Assembly: GCF_026151205.1 (NCBI RefSeq)
Contig: NC_087081.1
Coordinates: 17,778,859 to 17,842,858, forward strand
Source: Bolinopsis microptera
Taxonomy: Eukaryota; Ctenophora; Tentaculata; Lobata; Bolinopsidae
Length of the DNA stretch: 64,000 nucleotides
Direction of reading: 5' to 3'
Shown in pieces: positions 28,166 through 38,020 of this stretch. Under the pieces are notes generated by a model. The model saw nothing but the letters and a program-made list of their open reading frames with translations. It was not told where the DNA came from and did no database searches. Every line of letters begins with the position of its first letter. Within the stretch, counting starts at the first letter, position 1. Position numbers and translations under genes: made by a program.

Positions 28166-28397
28166 TGTTAGAAGTAGTTTGTTTGCAACAACTACTTACT
28201 ACAGTCGCCCTAGGCTTTGGCCAGTCAAGCTCCGGTTGCCGTATTATAGCCGTTTTCCAATTTTACACCAGTTGGGTGGTACAATAACATTTGATAGTTG
28301 CATGGAAATGTATTTTAATGCAATTGCATTTGATTGGCATTGTATTATACACATCATGAAACGGATCGTTTGCCCGCCAATTCAATAGCTTTCAATA

Positions 28398-28430
28398 GGG
28401 GGTCGTTCACATATTACGTAATCAGCCGAT

Positions 28431-28466
<36 letters not shown>

Positions 28467-28593
28467 TCAAAATGATTGCTCTACTGCAATTTCGACACAA
28501 TAGCTATGTGTAAAACTTATTACGGAGAGGGGTAACAATGTTCCAAAAAATGAATTCGTAATATGTGAACGACCCGTAATATGTGAACGATCC
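28398..28593. mobile_element. ~200-bp MITE with GGGTCGTTCACATATTACG ends
   Basis: The left end at 28399 reads GGGTCGTTCACATATTACG. The right end contains its reverse complement at 28557-28575, followed by a second, slightly diverged copy to 28593. A 30-base-plus G run (28431-28464) lies inside. There is no coding capacity. Elements with a GTCGTTCA-CATATTACG type terminus are widespread in invertebrate genomes, but I cannot name the superfamily with confidence. Confidence 0.7.
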
Positions 28594-29529
28594 ATAGTTT
28601 GAAATAATGATACATTTTGATATTTTAATTGCAAGTGTGCCATATCCTAAGTCATAACGTCAATGTAATAATATTATGTAATTGAATTCTAGTATTTGCT
28701 AGCTTGTTTTAAATTTTAAGTTAATCGTCATACTCACAGGATGTCTAATAGAAATGTCAGAAGATTCAAGCAACAAATACCGGACGAGGATGAACTCGAA
28801 GATAAAAACATTTATCGGAGACAATGCCGTGATACACAATATTACAATTAATTTTAATTGAATTGTGGTATTACGGCATTGTTTCCTAGTAATTATATTT
28901 TATTAATTTTAAATCCAATTGTTGTTAAGATATTTGAAACTGATTTAAAATTGTTTATGCAAACGTTTTTAGATATATGAAACATTAATCTACTTTTGAA
29001 ACTTGTTTATATAATGACTGTTTCATTTGTTTGTAATCAAAATATCAGCTGCTCAGCCTTTCAAAACAGTGCGATTAGTTTTAATCGCAATCGCATTGTT
29101 TTGAGAGCAACTTATAACAACAAAGTTATATAAATCAGAGGCGTGGAGTTATACGTGAATCTAACTGCATGTATAATACGATTACACCAGTTATTGCACT
29201 CGGCTGCGCCTCGTGAAATAACTGCAATAATCGAACTCGGCTTCGCCTCGTGCGATTATTGTATCAATTTCCACTCGGCTGCGCCTCGTGCAATTAATAG
29301 TGTAATCGCATTATACGCAGTTAGATTAGCGTATATAACACCATTACATTGGAAGTTTCACTTGCTACCGGTAAATATACTAGTGAATATAGGTACACTT
29401 GCTAAATATAAACCTACATTAATAATGACGATATGTGCTGCATCTGATAAAGTGGGTAAGCAACCCTCACTAAAATTATGTCTAAAATTGTGTCGTATTT
29501 TGAAATTGTGTAAGTGTGATGAGGTTCCC
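28594..29529. other. Intron 3 non-coding sequence with hairpins
   Basis: No credible gene. A long hairpin has arms ACAATGCCGTGATACACAAT (28822-28841) and a near-perfect complement ending at 28882. Three copies of a CACTCGGCTGCGCCTCGTG palindrome-like motif lie at 29197-29215, 29234-29253 and 29271-29290, each next to an AT-rich spacer ending in ATTATTG or ATTAAT. Confidence 0.6.
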
Positions 29530-29785
29530 ATACAGTAATTATTACTAATTATACAGTAATTATTACTAATTATACAGTAATTATTACTAATTACAGTAAT
29601 TATTACTAATTACAATAATCATTACTAATTACAATAATTATTACTAATTATACAGTAATTATTACTAATTATACAGTAATTATTACTAATTATACAGTAA
29701 TTATTACTAATTATACAGTAATTATTATTAATTATACAGTAATTATTACTAATTATACAGCAATTATTACTAATTATACAGTAAT
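29530..29785. repeat. 21-bp AT-rich minisatellite
   Basis: About 12 copies of TACAGTAATTATTACTAATT, some shortened by loss of TATA. The array runs to within a few bases of the exon 3 donor of guanylate kinase: the donor GTGATG is at 29791-29786. Confidence 0.92.
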
Positions 29786-29791
29786 CATCAC

Positions 29792-29938
29792 CTGAAGTAC
29801 GCCCTGAAGCTCAATGTCAAGTATACATATTTGACCCTTATCACACACATTGGTAACAGCTAGTTTGCTTGTTCCATACAGATTACTACCAAACTCCGCA
29901 TGCTCTAGAAACGCTCCATCTTCAATTAGCTGCTGCAT
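29792..29938 (-). CDS. GUK1: Guanylate kinase exon 3
   Basis: The acceptor CATATCTCAG (AG at 29940-29939) precedes 49 codons from [10 protein letters not shown] to LQGVLQ. The donor GTGATG follows CAG. The exon contains HAEF and YGTSK, which bind the GMP base and phosphate in the family, and the LDIELQG strand with the acidic residue that follows the P-loop fold. The first six codons and the acceptor belong to a 54-bp tandem repeat that extends upstream into the intron, so six equivalent acceptors are available. Confidence 0.93.
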
Positions 29939-30247
29939 CTGAGATATGAACTGAATGAGACACATATTAATATGTTCAATTAGCTGCTGCATCTGAGATA
30001 TGAACTGAATGAGACACATATTAATATGTTCAATTAGCTGCTGCATCTGAGATATGAACTGAATGAGACACATATTAATATGTTCAATTAGCTGCTGCAT
30101 CTGAGATATGAACTGAATGAGACACATATTAATATGTTCAATTAGCTGCTGCATCTGAGATATGAACTGAATGAGACACATATTAATATGTTCAATTAGC
30201 TGCTGCATCTGAGATATGAACTGAATGAGACACATATTAATATGTTC
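29921..30247 (-). repeat. 54-bp tandem repeat carrying the exon 3 splice acceptor (6 copies)
   Basis: The AG acceptor and the following ATGCAGCAGCTAATTGA recur with ATG at 29938, 29992, 30046, 30100, 30154 and 30208 (sense direction, minus strand). Between copies the frame stays open and reads 12 further residues ([12 protein letters not shown]). Use of an upstream acceptor would therefore add 18 in-frame residues per unit. Two further partial clusters of the same unit lie at about 30625-30770 and 31148-31280. Confidence 0.9.
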
Positions 30248-31440
30248 TGGGTGACAGTAACTAGGACACTTACGACTAACTATTTCAGAACGTTTTAATA
30301 GTTTCAACACTACTATATATTATAACTAGAAAACCCGTGGTCACAGGGAGGAAGCTAATAGTATTTTTTGTTAGTAACAGTGTTTAGTTGTTAATTATTG
30401 TAATATATCAGTAACAGGGTTTAGTTGTTACTTATTGTAATAGATCAGTAGCAGGGTTTAGTTGTTATTTATTGTAATAGATCAGTAGCAGGGTTTAGTT
30501 GTTACTTATTGTAATAGATCAGTAGCAGGGTTTAGTTGTAATTTATTGTAATAGATCAGTAGCAGGGTTTAGTTGTTACTTATTGTAATAGATCAGTAGC
30601 AGGGTTTAGTTGTTACTTATTGAATATATCAGATATGAACTGAATGAGACACATATTAATATGTTCAATTAGCTGCTGCATCTGAGATATGAACTGAATG
30701 AGACACATATTAATATGTTCAATTAGCTGCTGCATCTGAGATATGAACTGAATGAGACACATACCCCCCCCCCCCCCCAACATATTAATATGTTCTGGGT
30801 AACAGTAACTAGGAGACTTACGACTAACTATTTCAGAACGTTTTAATAGTTTTAACACTACTATATATTATAACTAGAAAACCCGTGGTCACAGGGAGGA
30901 AGCTAATAGTATTTTTTGTTAGTAACAGGGTTTAGTTGTTAATTATTGTAATATATCAGTAACAGCCAACAGGGTTTAGTTGTTACTTATTGTAATAGAT
31001 CAGTAGCAGGGTTTAGTTGTTATTTATTGTAATAGATCAGTAGCAGGGTTTAGTTGTTACTTATTGTAATAGATCAGTAGCAGGGTTTAGTTGTAATTTA
31101 TTGTAATAGATCAGTAGCAGGGTTTAGTTGTTACTTATTGAATATATCAGATATGAACTGAATGAGACACATATTAATATGTTCAATTAGCTGCTGCATC
31201 TGAGATATGAACTGAATGAGACACATATTAATATGTTCAATTAGCTGCTGCATCTGAGATATGAACTGAATGAGACACATACCCCCCCCCCCCCAACATA
31301 TTAATATGTTCTGGGTAACAGTAACTAGGAGACTTACGACTAACTATTTCAGAACGTTTTAATAGTTTCAACACTACTATATATTATAACTAGAAAACCC
31401 GTGGTCACAGGGAGGAAGCTAATAGTATTTTTTGTTAGTA
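30248..31440. repeat. Composite ~530-bp higher-order repeat
   Basis: A block containing AACTAGAAAACCCGTGGTCA and a GGAGGAAGCTAATAG stretch (30328, 30869, 31389) is followed by a 37-bp satellite run and then two or three 54-bp acceptor units. The whole set is repeated. C-runs (30764-30778, 31281-31294) interrupt the 54-bp unit in the second and third blocks. Exon-derived codons are thus spread through the intron as part of a segmental tandem duplication. Confidence 0.8.
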
Positions 31441-31924
31441 AGTTTAAATCGCGTAAAAAAATATCCTAAACAAACCGAAGATACAGCCGATTAAAATGTT
31501 GCTCGCACTAAACACAACGTAATATCAACAAAACCGATAAAAAATGCCGTTTTAACAATCTTTGCACGTGCACGTGCGTGTAACAACCCTCGTTACCATG
31601 GTTACTACGCAAGTTCATATTTTTCGTTTGTTTTGCACGTGGGCGGTCGTACAGACAAAAAGAATTCTCTGAATTATAGTAGAGATAACACTACTATTAT
31701 ATAACAAATAATTTGAGTAAATGGCATTCAACATGGCCGCTGGATTAGTGATGACGAAACTATAGTTAAAAGGCTGCGAAGAGGGTGACGAATTGGAATT
31801 TATTTATTGTTTTTTCTGAATCTGGTGTAGTATCATTGCTTCATTGGCTTTATTGAAATGATGAATGGCCCAAACATATTTCAGAACGGTGATAATAATT
31901 TAGTTCAGAAGACCAGCACTAAGG
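31441..31924 (+). repeat. Dispersed repeat, clean copy (see 4126-4325)
   Basis: Non-coding sequence including CCGAAGATACAGCCG, a CACGTGCACGTGCG run and ACCCTCGTTACCATGG. A damaged copy lies at 4126-4325. The stretch separates two fields of the 37-bp satellite. No frame looks coding. Confidence 0.65.
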
Positions 31925-32969
31925 AGCTTATTGTAATAGATCAGTAACAGGGTTTAGTTGTTACTTATTGTAATATATCAGTAGCAGAGTTTAGTTGCTA
32001 CTTATTGTAATAGATCAGTAGCAGGGTTTAGTTGTTACTTATTGTAATATATCAGTAGCAAATAAGCAATCAGTAGCAGGGTTTAGTTGCTACTTATTGT
32101 AATATATCAGTAGCAGGGTTTAATTGTTACTTATTGTAATATATCAGTAACAGGGTTTAGTTGTTACTTATTGTAATAGATCAGTAGCAGAGTTTAGTTG
32201 CTACTTATTGTAATAGATCAGTAGCAGAGTTTAGTTGTTACTTATTGTAATATATCAGTAGCAAATAAGCAATCAGTAGCAGGGTTTAGTTGCTACTTAT
32301 TGTAATATATCAGTAGCAGGGTTTAATTGTTACTTATTGTAATATATCAGTAACAGGGTTAAGTTGTTAATTATTGTAATAGATCAGTAGCAGGGTACAG
32401 TTGTTACTTATTGTAATAGATCAGTAGCAGGGTACAGTTGTTACTTATTGTAATAGATCAGTAGCAGGGTTTAGTTGTTACTTATTGTAATAGATCAGTA
32501 GCAGGGTTTAGTTGTTAGTTATTGTAATAGATCAGTAGCAGGGTTTAGTTGTTACTTATTGTAATAGATCAGTAACAGGGTTTAGTTGTTAATTATTGTA
32601 ATATATCAGTAACAGGGTTTAGTTGTTACTTATTGTAATAGATCAGTGCAGTAGCAGGGTTTAGTTGTTACTTATTGTAATAGATCAGTAGCAGGGTTTA
32701 GTTGTTATTTATTGTAATAGATCAGTAGCAGGGTTTAGTTGTTACTTATTGTAATAGATCAGTAGCAGGGTTTAGTTGTAATTTATTGTAATAGATCAGT
32801 AGCAGGGTTTAGTTGTTACTTATTGAATATATCAGTAGCAGGGTTTAGTTGTTATTTATTTTAATAGATCAGTAGCAGGGTTCAGTTGTTACTTATTGTA
32901 ATAGATCAGTAGCAGGGTTTAGTTGTTACTTAATACTTATTGTAATAGATCAGTAGCAGGGTTAAGTTG
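31925..32969. repeat. 37-bp satellite (AGCAGGGTTTAGTTGTTAC type)
   Basis: About 28 copies of a 37-bp unit that continues TTATTGTAATAGATCAGT, with variants (GTACAG, TTAATT, AAATAAGCAATCAGT insertions at 32057 and 32262). The same satellite occurs at 30380-30620 and 30930-31140, and continues at 35606-35645 on the far side of the TIR transposon. Confidence 0.92.
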
Positions 32970-32973
32970 TTAT

Positions 32974-33008
<35 letters not shown>

Positions 33009-35605
33009 AGCCCAAAAAACCCAAAAAAAACCAATCCCAGTATGACCTTTTTCAGGGTAGGAGTTGGGTTTTTTTGGGTTTTTTACAAATTTTTCATTTA
33101 ACTATTATATATATACGGAATCATGAAAGAATGTAGATGCATGTAATAGGTAAATGTCGAACTTAACACCAAATATACACATTCAAGAATGAAAACATGA
33201 TATAGCAACAGTTTTTGAAGGAAATAAAATCATGTAGGAACCTAGCAAAATAATTATCAGTACAACATCACTGCTGTGGTTCATCACTACAACATCACAA
33301 TAGATAAAATCGCTTACATGTCACTCGAAAGTAGTATTTTATTCACTGATGTGCTCAGAAGAAGTTGGCCAATCAGATATGATTTCAGCCATATGTAATG
33401 CTCACCTTGATGCACAAGGCAAATTGAGTTAGTAGGGACGCAACTCACTGATGACCCCAACCCTGACCGCAACCGGTACGAGAGGAATAAAGCCTTTCCT
33501 CTCACCTTCACGATCTCTGTTTCCGTTTTCCTTATCTTCCTCTTAACATGAATCCATGCTCTATCTCCAACTGAAAGAATCTTGCAGTTACCATCAGCTG
33601 CATGATCACATGTGATATTAAGTGATATCTTCGCTTGTTTATGGCCCTGGAATCGCTTAAATATTGACTGGGATGGCATTCGATCTCGCCCTCCATTGAG
33701 GCAAACCTCAACAGCCGTATCATGATGCAGAGCATCACCATACACAGTTACTATGTTCGCCCATTCATCTAATGAGTCAATATCCTCCACATCCTCTTCT
33801 TCGTCATCTGTTTCCGCTTCATCACTCTCTGTTACGTCAGAAGATGGTTGAAAGGCCTCTCCTTCAAAGCTACAGTGTTCTTGAAGGAGTTCTCTACCCC
33901 TTGAGACTCCCTTCTTCATAGCTTGTTTTCAACCTTGAGATTGAAGTATCTTTACCTCTATATAGTTTATCTGCTTTCGGATGCGGTATAACAAGCTTGT
34001 TGCGAGAGTGGGCAACTGTTTCAGGGATCAAACTTTTGCCGAGTGCATCAAGCTCGAGGGAACGGTTTGATTTGCCCATGCCAACCAACACATCCTTAGA
34101 ACACAGATTAGTTTTAATGCCAGCATGGAGGCCTATGCGCAGGAAAGCATAAAGTTGCTCGAAGGCATCGGATGTAAACAGCCAGGGTATAAAGTGTTGG
34201 TCACTGTTGTCAGCTGTTACACTGAGGATGTACAGCATCAGATTCTCGACTGCAATAATCGCATCATCAAACGTTTGACAAGTAGGCATGTGCTTTGACC
34301 TGCCCTTGAGCTTCGTCATAGCTTCTTTCCATGATAAGAGAACAGTTCTTACAACCGTCATGTTAAACACCCTATCCTCGGGGCACATAGACTTATCGTA
34401 AAAAGCGCACAGCATCAGGTAGATTAGTTCCAACCAAAGACCTGTACCATGAAAACCCTGATCATAAAAACTTTCATAGTGAAATACTATGTCAGAAACG
34501 GCACTGGGATCTTGTTTATCAGTTAGCAGTATTGCACTCTTAGGGACCTTTTCTTGAAAAAGTTGGTTCTTCTTAAATATTTCAAAAATAAGGTCCCATC
34601 GCACAACATACTTATAGCGCTCCTCAAATATGACCTTTGATGGGTCACAAAAGAGCACTAACCTGGTAGTCAGGCATTTCATATTATTTCGCATCTTCTT
34701 TATTGCATGGGGAACGTCCTGCATCGGCAACTGCTTTAATTTAATTCCTAGTCCATAAACAAAGGGAAACTCTATCAGAGTTCCTTTACTGAGCCAATCC
34801 AGTATTGTTGACATTAGTTCGTTTGTGCTGTAACCGCTGAAGCTTTCTCAGCCGAGAGTCACCATCACCCACGACTCACGAGGCTCGATATTTTGACCCC
34901 GACACCGGCAGCTAGGGAGGTTACTGTATCGTGGATTGTTTGCAGCTCCTCACTTCCCATCTTGGTTCCAACTGGGTACGTACCGAGGCAATTATTAAAA
35001 GACCGTATACACAGCGGAACTAGGATAAGCGACGAAACTTGTGTAGCAGATGTAAGAAGTCCCGTTCGCTGAAGATCAGGGACTGATTCTAACCCGTTGA
35101 TTACCTTTCCCTGTAGAACGAGGGTGTCCTCACTGTCTGCTTGTCTTTCCAGATTAATCTCGGTTTCCTCGTTTATCAAGTGATCTTTCGACACTCCCAG
35201 TCTCCACGTAGTTTAACCAGTGAGGGGCCATTGCTTTTATCATCTTTGCACTTTTTGCACCGCAACACATCGATGTTGCCACATTTGGCACATTTCCACT
35301 TACTTCGTGCATTCATATGGATTATATCTCGATGAACTAGACATCCTGTTTGCTATCGTGATAACATACTATTGATATAAACACACTTATATAAACTATC
35401 TATTAAGTTAAGACATGAGAACAACACGTAGGTAAGACTCAGTGGGAAATAATTCACATTCAATACAACAAATGAAATGGCTAGAATTTTGTTTAAATTT
35501 TGTTTAAAAAACCCAAAAAAACCCTAAAAAACCCAATCCCAGTATTACCTTTTCTTGGGTAGGAGTTGGGTTTTTTTGGGCTACACCCCCCCCCCCCCCT
35601 TATTT
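32970..35605 (-). mobile_element. 2.6-kb TIR DNA transposon of unrecognised family, 6-bp target duplication
   Basis: The element (32976-35599) interrupts the 37-bp satellite. TTATTT flanks both sides (32970-32975 and 35600-35605), and removing one copy plus the element restores a normal satellite unit. Both ends start with a G run (32 bases left, 14 right as C) followed by TAGCCCAAAAAA-CCCAA. Inside each end an imperfect palindrome of A-rich and T-rich blocks surrounds AATCCCAGTAT and GGGTAGGAGTTGGG, the latter in direct orientation at the two ends. The interior carries a broken minus-strand coding region. Confidence 0.8.
33314..35316 (-). pseudogene. Broken coding region of the TIR transposon (unrecognised protein)
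   Basis: Reading minus strand from an ATG at 35316: a zinc-ribbon-like start with CAKC and CKKC pairs (frame ends at a TGA near 35178), then a second frame (35194-34865), then 34814-33894 (306 codons), then 33919-33314 (201 codons). The frames overlap or nearly join, and the shifts fall at or beside homopolymers, for example GGGG near 33894. One ~660-residue protein with four frame breaks is therefore likely. The last part holds an acidic stretch (DEEEDVEDIDSLDEW). I do not recognise a DDE or other transposase motif. The breaks may be decay or uncorrected sequencing indels. Confidence 0.6.
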
Positions 35606-35685
35606 ATTGTAATAGATCAGTAGCAGGGTTTAGTTGTTACCTATTGCAACATCCTGTGCAACTCATTTACACCTCAACTATAGAA

Positions 35686-35787
35686 GGGAATAGTAGCACC
35701 TACCTTAGACCTCTGAGAGAAGTGATAATGTACAGTATAGGGAATAGTAGCACCTACCTTAGACCTCTGAGAGAAGTGATAATGTAC
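35686..35787 (-). repeat. 54-bp duplication of the exon 2 splice donor
   Basis: A 48-base block occurs at 35740-35787 and 35686-35733, separated by 6 bases. It contains the last ten codons of guanylate kinase exon 2 and the GTAGGT donor. The distal donor (35703-35698) would extend exon 2 by 54 nt (18 residues) with no stop. The period equals that of the acceptor repeat at exon 3. Confidence 0.92.
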
Positions 35788-35845
35788 CCCGTCTTGCTCT
35801 CCCTGTCGGGGAGACCGTGTGGTGTGAGACACCGAGAAACCAAAC
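35758..35845 (-). CDS. GUK1: Guanylate kinase exon 2
   Basis: The acceptor TTTGGCAG (AG at 35847-35846) precedes 88 nt that complete the split Arg codon from exon 1. They give [19 protein letters not shown], then [10 protein letters not shown]. The donor is GTAGGT (35757-35752). [10 protein letters not shown] and the VHYHF tyrosine form the GMP-binding region in the family. The 3' part is duplicated downstream, which gives a second in-frame donor. Confidence 0.94.
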
Positions 35846-36427
35846 CTGCCAAATGTAATTATCAATTATAGGCCACAATCTTTTTGCATCCTAGTACAGA
35901 ACTTTAAGGAAACATATTGCCTTCTTAGCCGATTTTGGTGATATAATTTTTTAATTTTTCATCTCTTCAAGCCTCAATATGAACAGTGAAACTCGATGCA
36001 CGGTGGCTCACAGTGGGCCAGAATAGGGGGGCAGGCTATATTAGACATGTTAGTACCATCCAAATATGTCTGCAAGGTGTTCTATAGACTGCTTTGGCCC
36101 AAAAAAACGATCTAAACCAATTTCAAGACCCTACTTAACACAAAAACTGAGAAAATTGGGGAATTTTGAATTATGCTCCTTGAATTTTTAGCCCCAAAAT
36201 TCCCAAAAATTCAAAATTCCTTACATAAGCCACAAAACCAGTTTTGAGATGCTTTACTTGTAGCTGAACGCTTACAGGACTTGTATTTAAAATTTCATCA
36301 AGGTTGAACAAAAGATGGCAGAGTTATTACAAAAATATGTATGCCCATATTTGGGCACAAGCCCCAAATAACATAGTTTTAGCCAATAAATTGGTAAAAA
36401 ATCGGCATTTAAAAAAAATGCCCAAGG

Positions 36428-38020
36428 ATGCCCACCACAATTTTTTTATATGTTGTAGGGAATCCTCTAAGCTTTCAAATGGTACCAAGGAATAGGCCGG
36501 CAAAGGCCGGCAATTTAACTATTTTTGGGCTGGAAGCGACTGAAGATGACCTTCAGTTATGCAAGCAATCCAAGCAGAAAATGCTACGTGCACACATTCT
36601 TGACAGTCATAAGTGTACCTCTACATTAACCGAAACTACTGACAAACTTATCTCTCTAACTCAAATTTTTTCGAGATCGTCCACTGATGCGATGACCGGC
36701 CTCCAGAACACTGTTAGTGAAGCACAGTCCCTTGTCCAGTCTCTACGTGACCATTCTGCTCACCCTCCTACTCAACCTACAACCACCCTCCCCGAAATAC
36801 CTGCACCACCAACACCGGTCCAGACTGTGGAACAGCCCTTCTCCAAGCTCGAAACTGGTGACCAGCTGCAGAGGTTTGACTTTAAGAGATTGGACTCTGA
36901 ATTAACCTATGATAAAGTTTTCTCGAATAGAAAGGTTGCATATTTTGGCGATGCTCCTTACAAGTATTTAGGAGGGTACCACAGGGCAAAGCAATTAGAC
37001 CCTGAGACGTACCTTGCTGAAATACTTGTAGCAGTTGATGATGTGTGCAAGACCAACAACATCAACTATAAGGATTTCAATAGCTGCATGATCACCAAAT
37101 ATGAATCACACGTCTCGTGTATACCTCCTCATTCCGATGATGAATCGTGTATAGTACCCGACAGCACTATACTTACCATTTCCCTGGGGGGTAAAAGGGA
37201 TTTAGTTTTTCGTAGACGTCCTCCAGGCGAGTATCGCGATGAAACCGTGACAGTTCAACACGGCGACTGTTACACTATGACGCGAAAATCGCAGGACCTT
37301 TTTGACCATGCTGTTCCTCCGCAAACTCAGGCGGATTTTGAAGGTCCTCGAATCAGCTTAACCTTTAGACAGTTGGCCTCGGCACATTCCAGAAAATCTA
37401 GCAGCCATCAGCTGCGACCTCTACCCCATCATAAAGTGAACCAGACCAAACGAGTGCTGATACTGTCTGACAGCAAAAACTGTAATTTTGACTGTTCTCA
37501 ATTTCGTTCACCTGTCATAGCGTTCCGGGAAAACTTATTTTTCCTCCGCGACTTAAAGGAACACCGGGAATCGATTCAACAAGCCGACATTGTACTCATA
37601 AGTGCTGGCATAAACGATATCCAGAAAAACAGAGCGAGTGCCGTCCTGCTGCATAATCACATCAGAAGTTTCATAGAACAGTTCCCGCGCACTATGTTCT
37701 TATTCGATGCAGTCAGTCCACTATCGATACATGCTGACCGATTCAACACCCACAACGACATTATCCAGTACCTTAATGAACTCATGTTTAAGTGCTCCCT
37801 TCACCATGACAACTTCAGACTCTTCGACAACTCAAGTTTTAGTCTCGCTCACCTCGCTCGTGACGGTCTACATCTTAACTATATTGGACAGAGTGTATTA
37901 TCAGATTGCTGGGTAAACTGTGTGCTCATTGGACTGGGGTTCAGGCGTGGACCCCTACCTCTACGTGAGCACTTTAAACGTATGATATCTTATCCAATCC
38001 CTGGCCACTTTGGCACCTGA
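36428..38020 (+). CDS. LINE-A ORF1: AlkB-type dioxygenase plus SGNH hydrolase domain
   Basis: The frame opens with ATG at 36428; the ATG at 36479 (MVPRNRP) may be the true start, because upstream sequence could belong to the host element. Numbering from 36428 (530 residues): 1-150 is a non-conserved, Pro/Thr-rich leader. 155-316 is an ALKBH2/3-like 2-oxoglutarate/Fe(II) dioxygenase with PHSDDE (His235, Asp237), distal His294 (FDHAVP) and RISLTFR (Arg308-x5-Arg314). 340-500 is an SGNH-hydrolase fold with SDSK (Ser block), AGINDI (block III) and DGLHLNYIGQ (Asp/His block V). SGNH domains occur in the ORF1 of CR1-type LINEs. An AlkB domain in such an ORF1 is not something I know to be described. 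Expected activity is oxidative removal of alkyl or methyl groups from nucleic acid. Confidence 0.9.
   Translation: MPTTIFLYVVGNPLSFQMVPRNRPAKAGNLTIFGLEATEDDLQLCKQSKQKMLRAHILDSHKCTSTLTETTDKLISLTQIFSRSSTDAMTGLQNTVSEAQSLVQSLRDHSAHPPTQPTTTLPEIPAPPTPVQTVEQPFSKLETGDQLQRFDFKRLDSELTYDKVFSNRKVAYFGDAPYKYLGGYHRAKQLDPETYLAEILVAVDDVCKTNNINYKDFNSCMITKYESHVSCIPPHSDDESCIVPDSTILTISLGGKRDLVFRRRPPGEYRDETVTVQHGDCYTMTRKSQDLFDHAVPPQTQADFEGPRISLTFRQLASAHSRKSSSHQLRPLPHHKVNQTKRVLILSDSKNCNFDCSQFRSPVIAFRENLFFLRDLKEHRESIQQADIVLISAGINDIQKNRASAVLLHNHIRSFIEQFPRTMFLFDAVSPLSIHADRFNTHNDIIQYLNELMFKCSLHHDNFRLFDNSSFSLAHLARDGLHLNYIGQSVLSDCWVNCVLIGLGFRRGPLPLREHFKRMISYPIPGHFGT

Larger units (their letters stand above)
26486..28397. 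other. Intron 3 non-coding sequence
   Basis: No gene is seen. Contents: AT-rich sequence with ATTGCACTGTTTTGAGAG (resembling 29080-29105), a cluster of four hairpins (26818-26943), three CACGTG sites in an imperfect ~43-bp tandem (27095-27175), a poly-T tract facing a poly-A tract (27463-27514), and a diverged tandem of roughly 85 bp marked by TCCTCGTTTATCGGGAG (27866-28150). Confidence 0.6.

Noticed and set aside
28741-28851. 36-codon ORF starting MSNRNVRRF
   Set aside because: Too short, no homology recognised, and its end lies in a hairpin arm. It is likely a chance frame or transposon remnant.
29143-29538. 131-codon plus-strand frame
   Set aside because: It starts without ATG and runs through palindromic repeat motifs; no conserved features.
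10258-32969. CRISPR-like regular repeats
   Set aside because: All arrays are head-to-tail tandem repeats without unique spacers, in a eukaryotic intron setting.
36428-38020. AlkB ORF as an integrated RNA-virus gene
   Set aside because: It is followed by an intact LINE ORF2 on the same strand and fused to an SGNH domain typical of LINE ORF1; no viral replicase or capsid is nearby.
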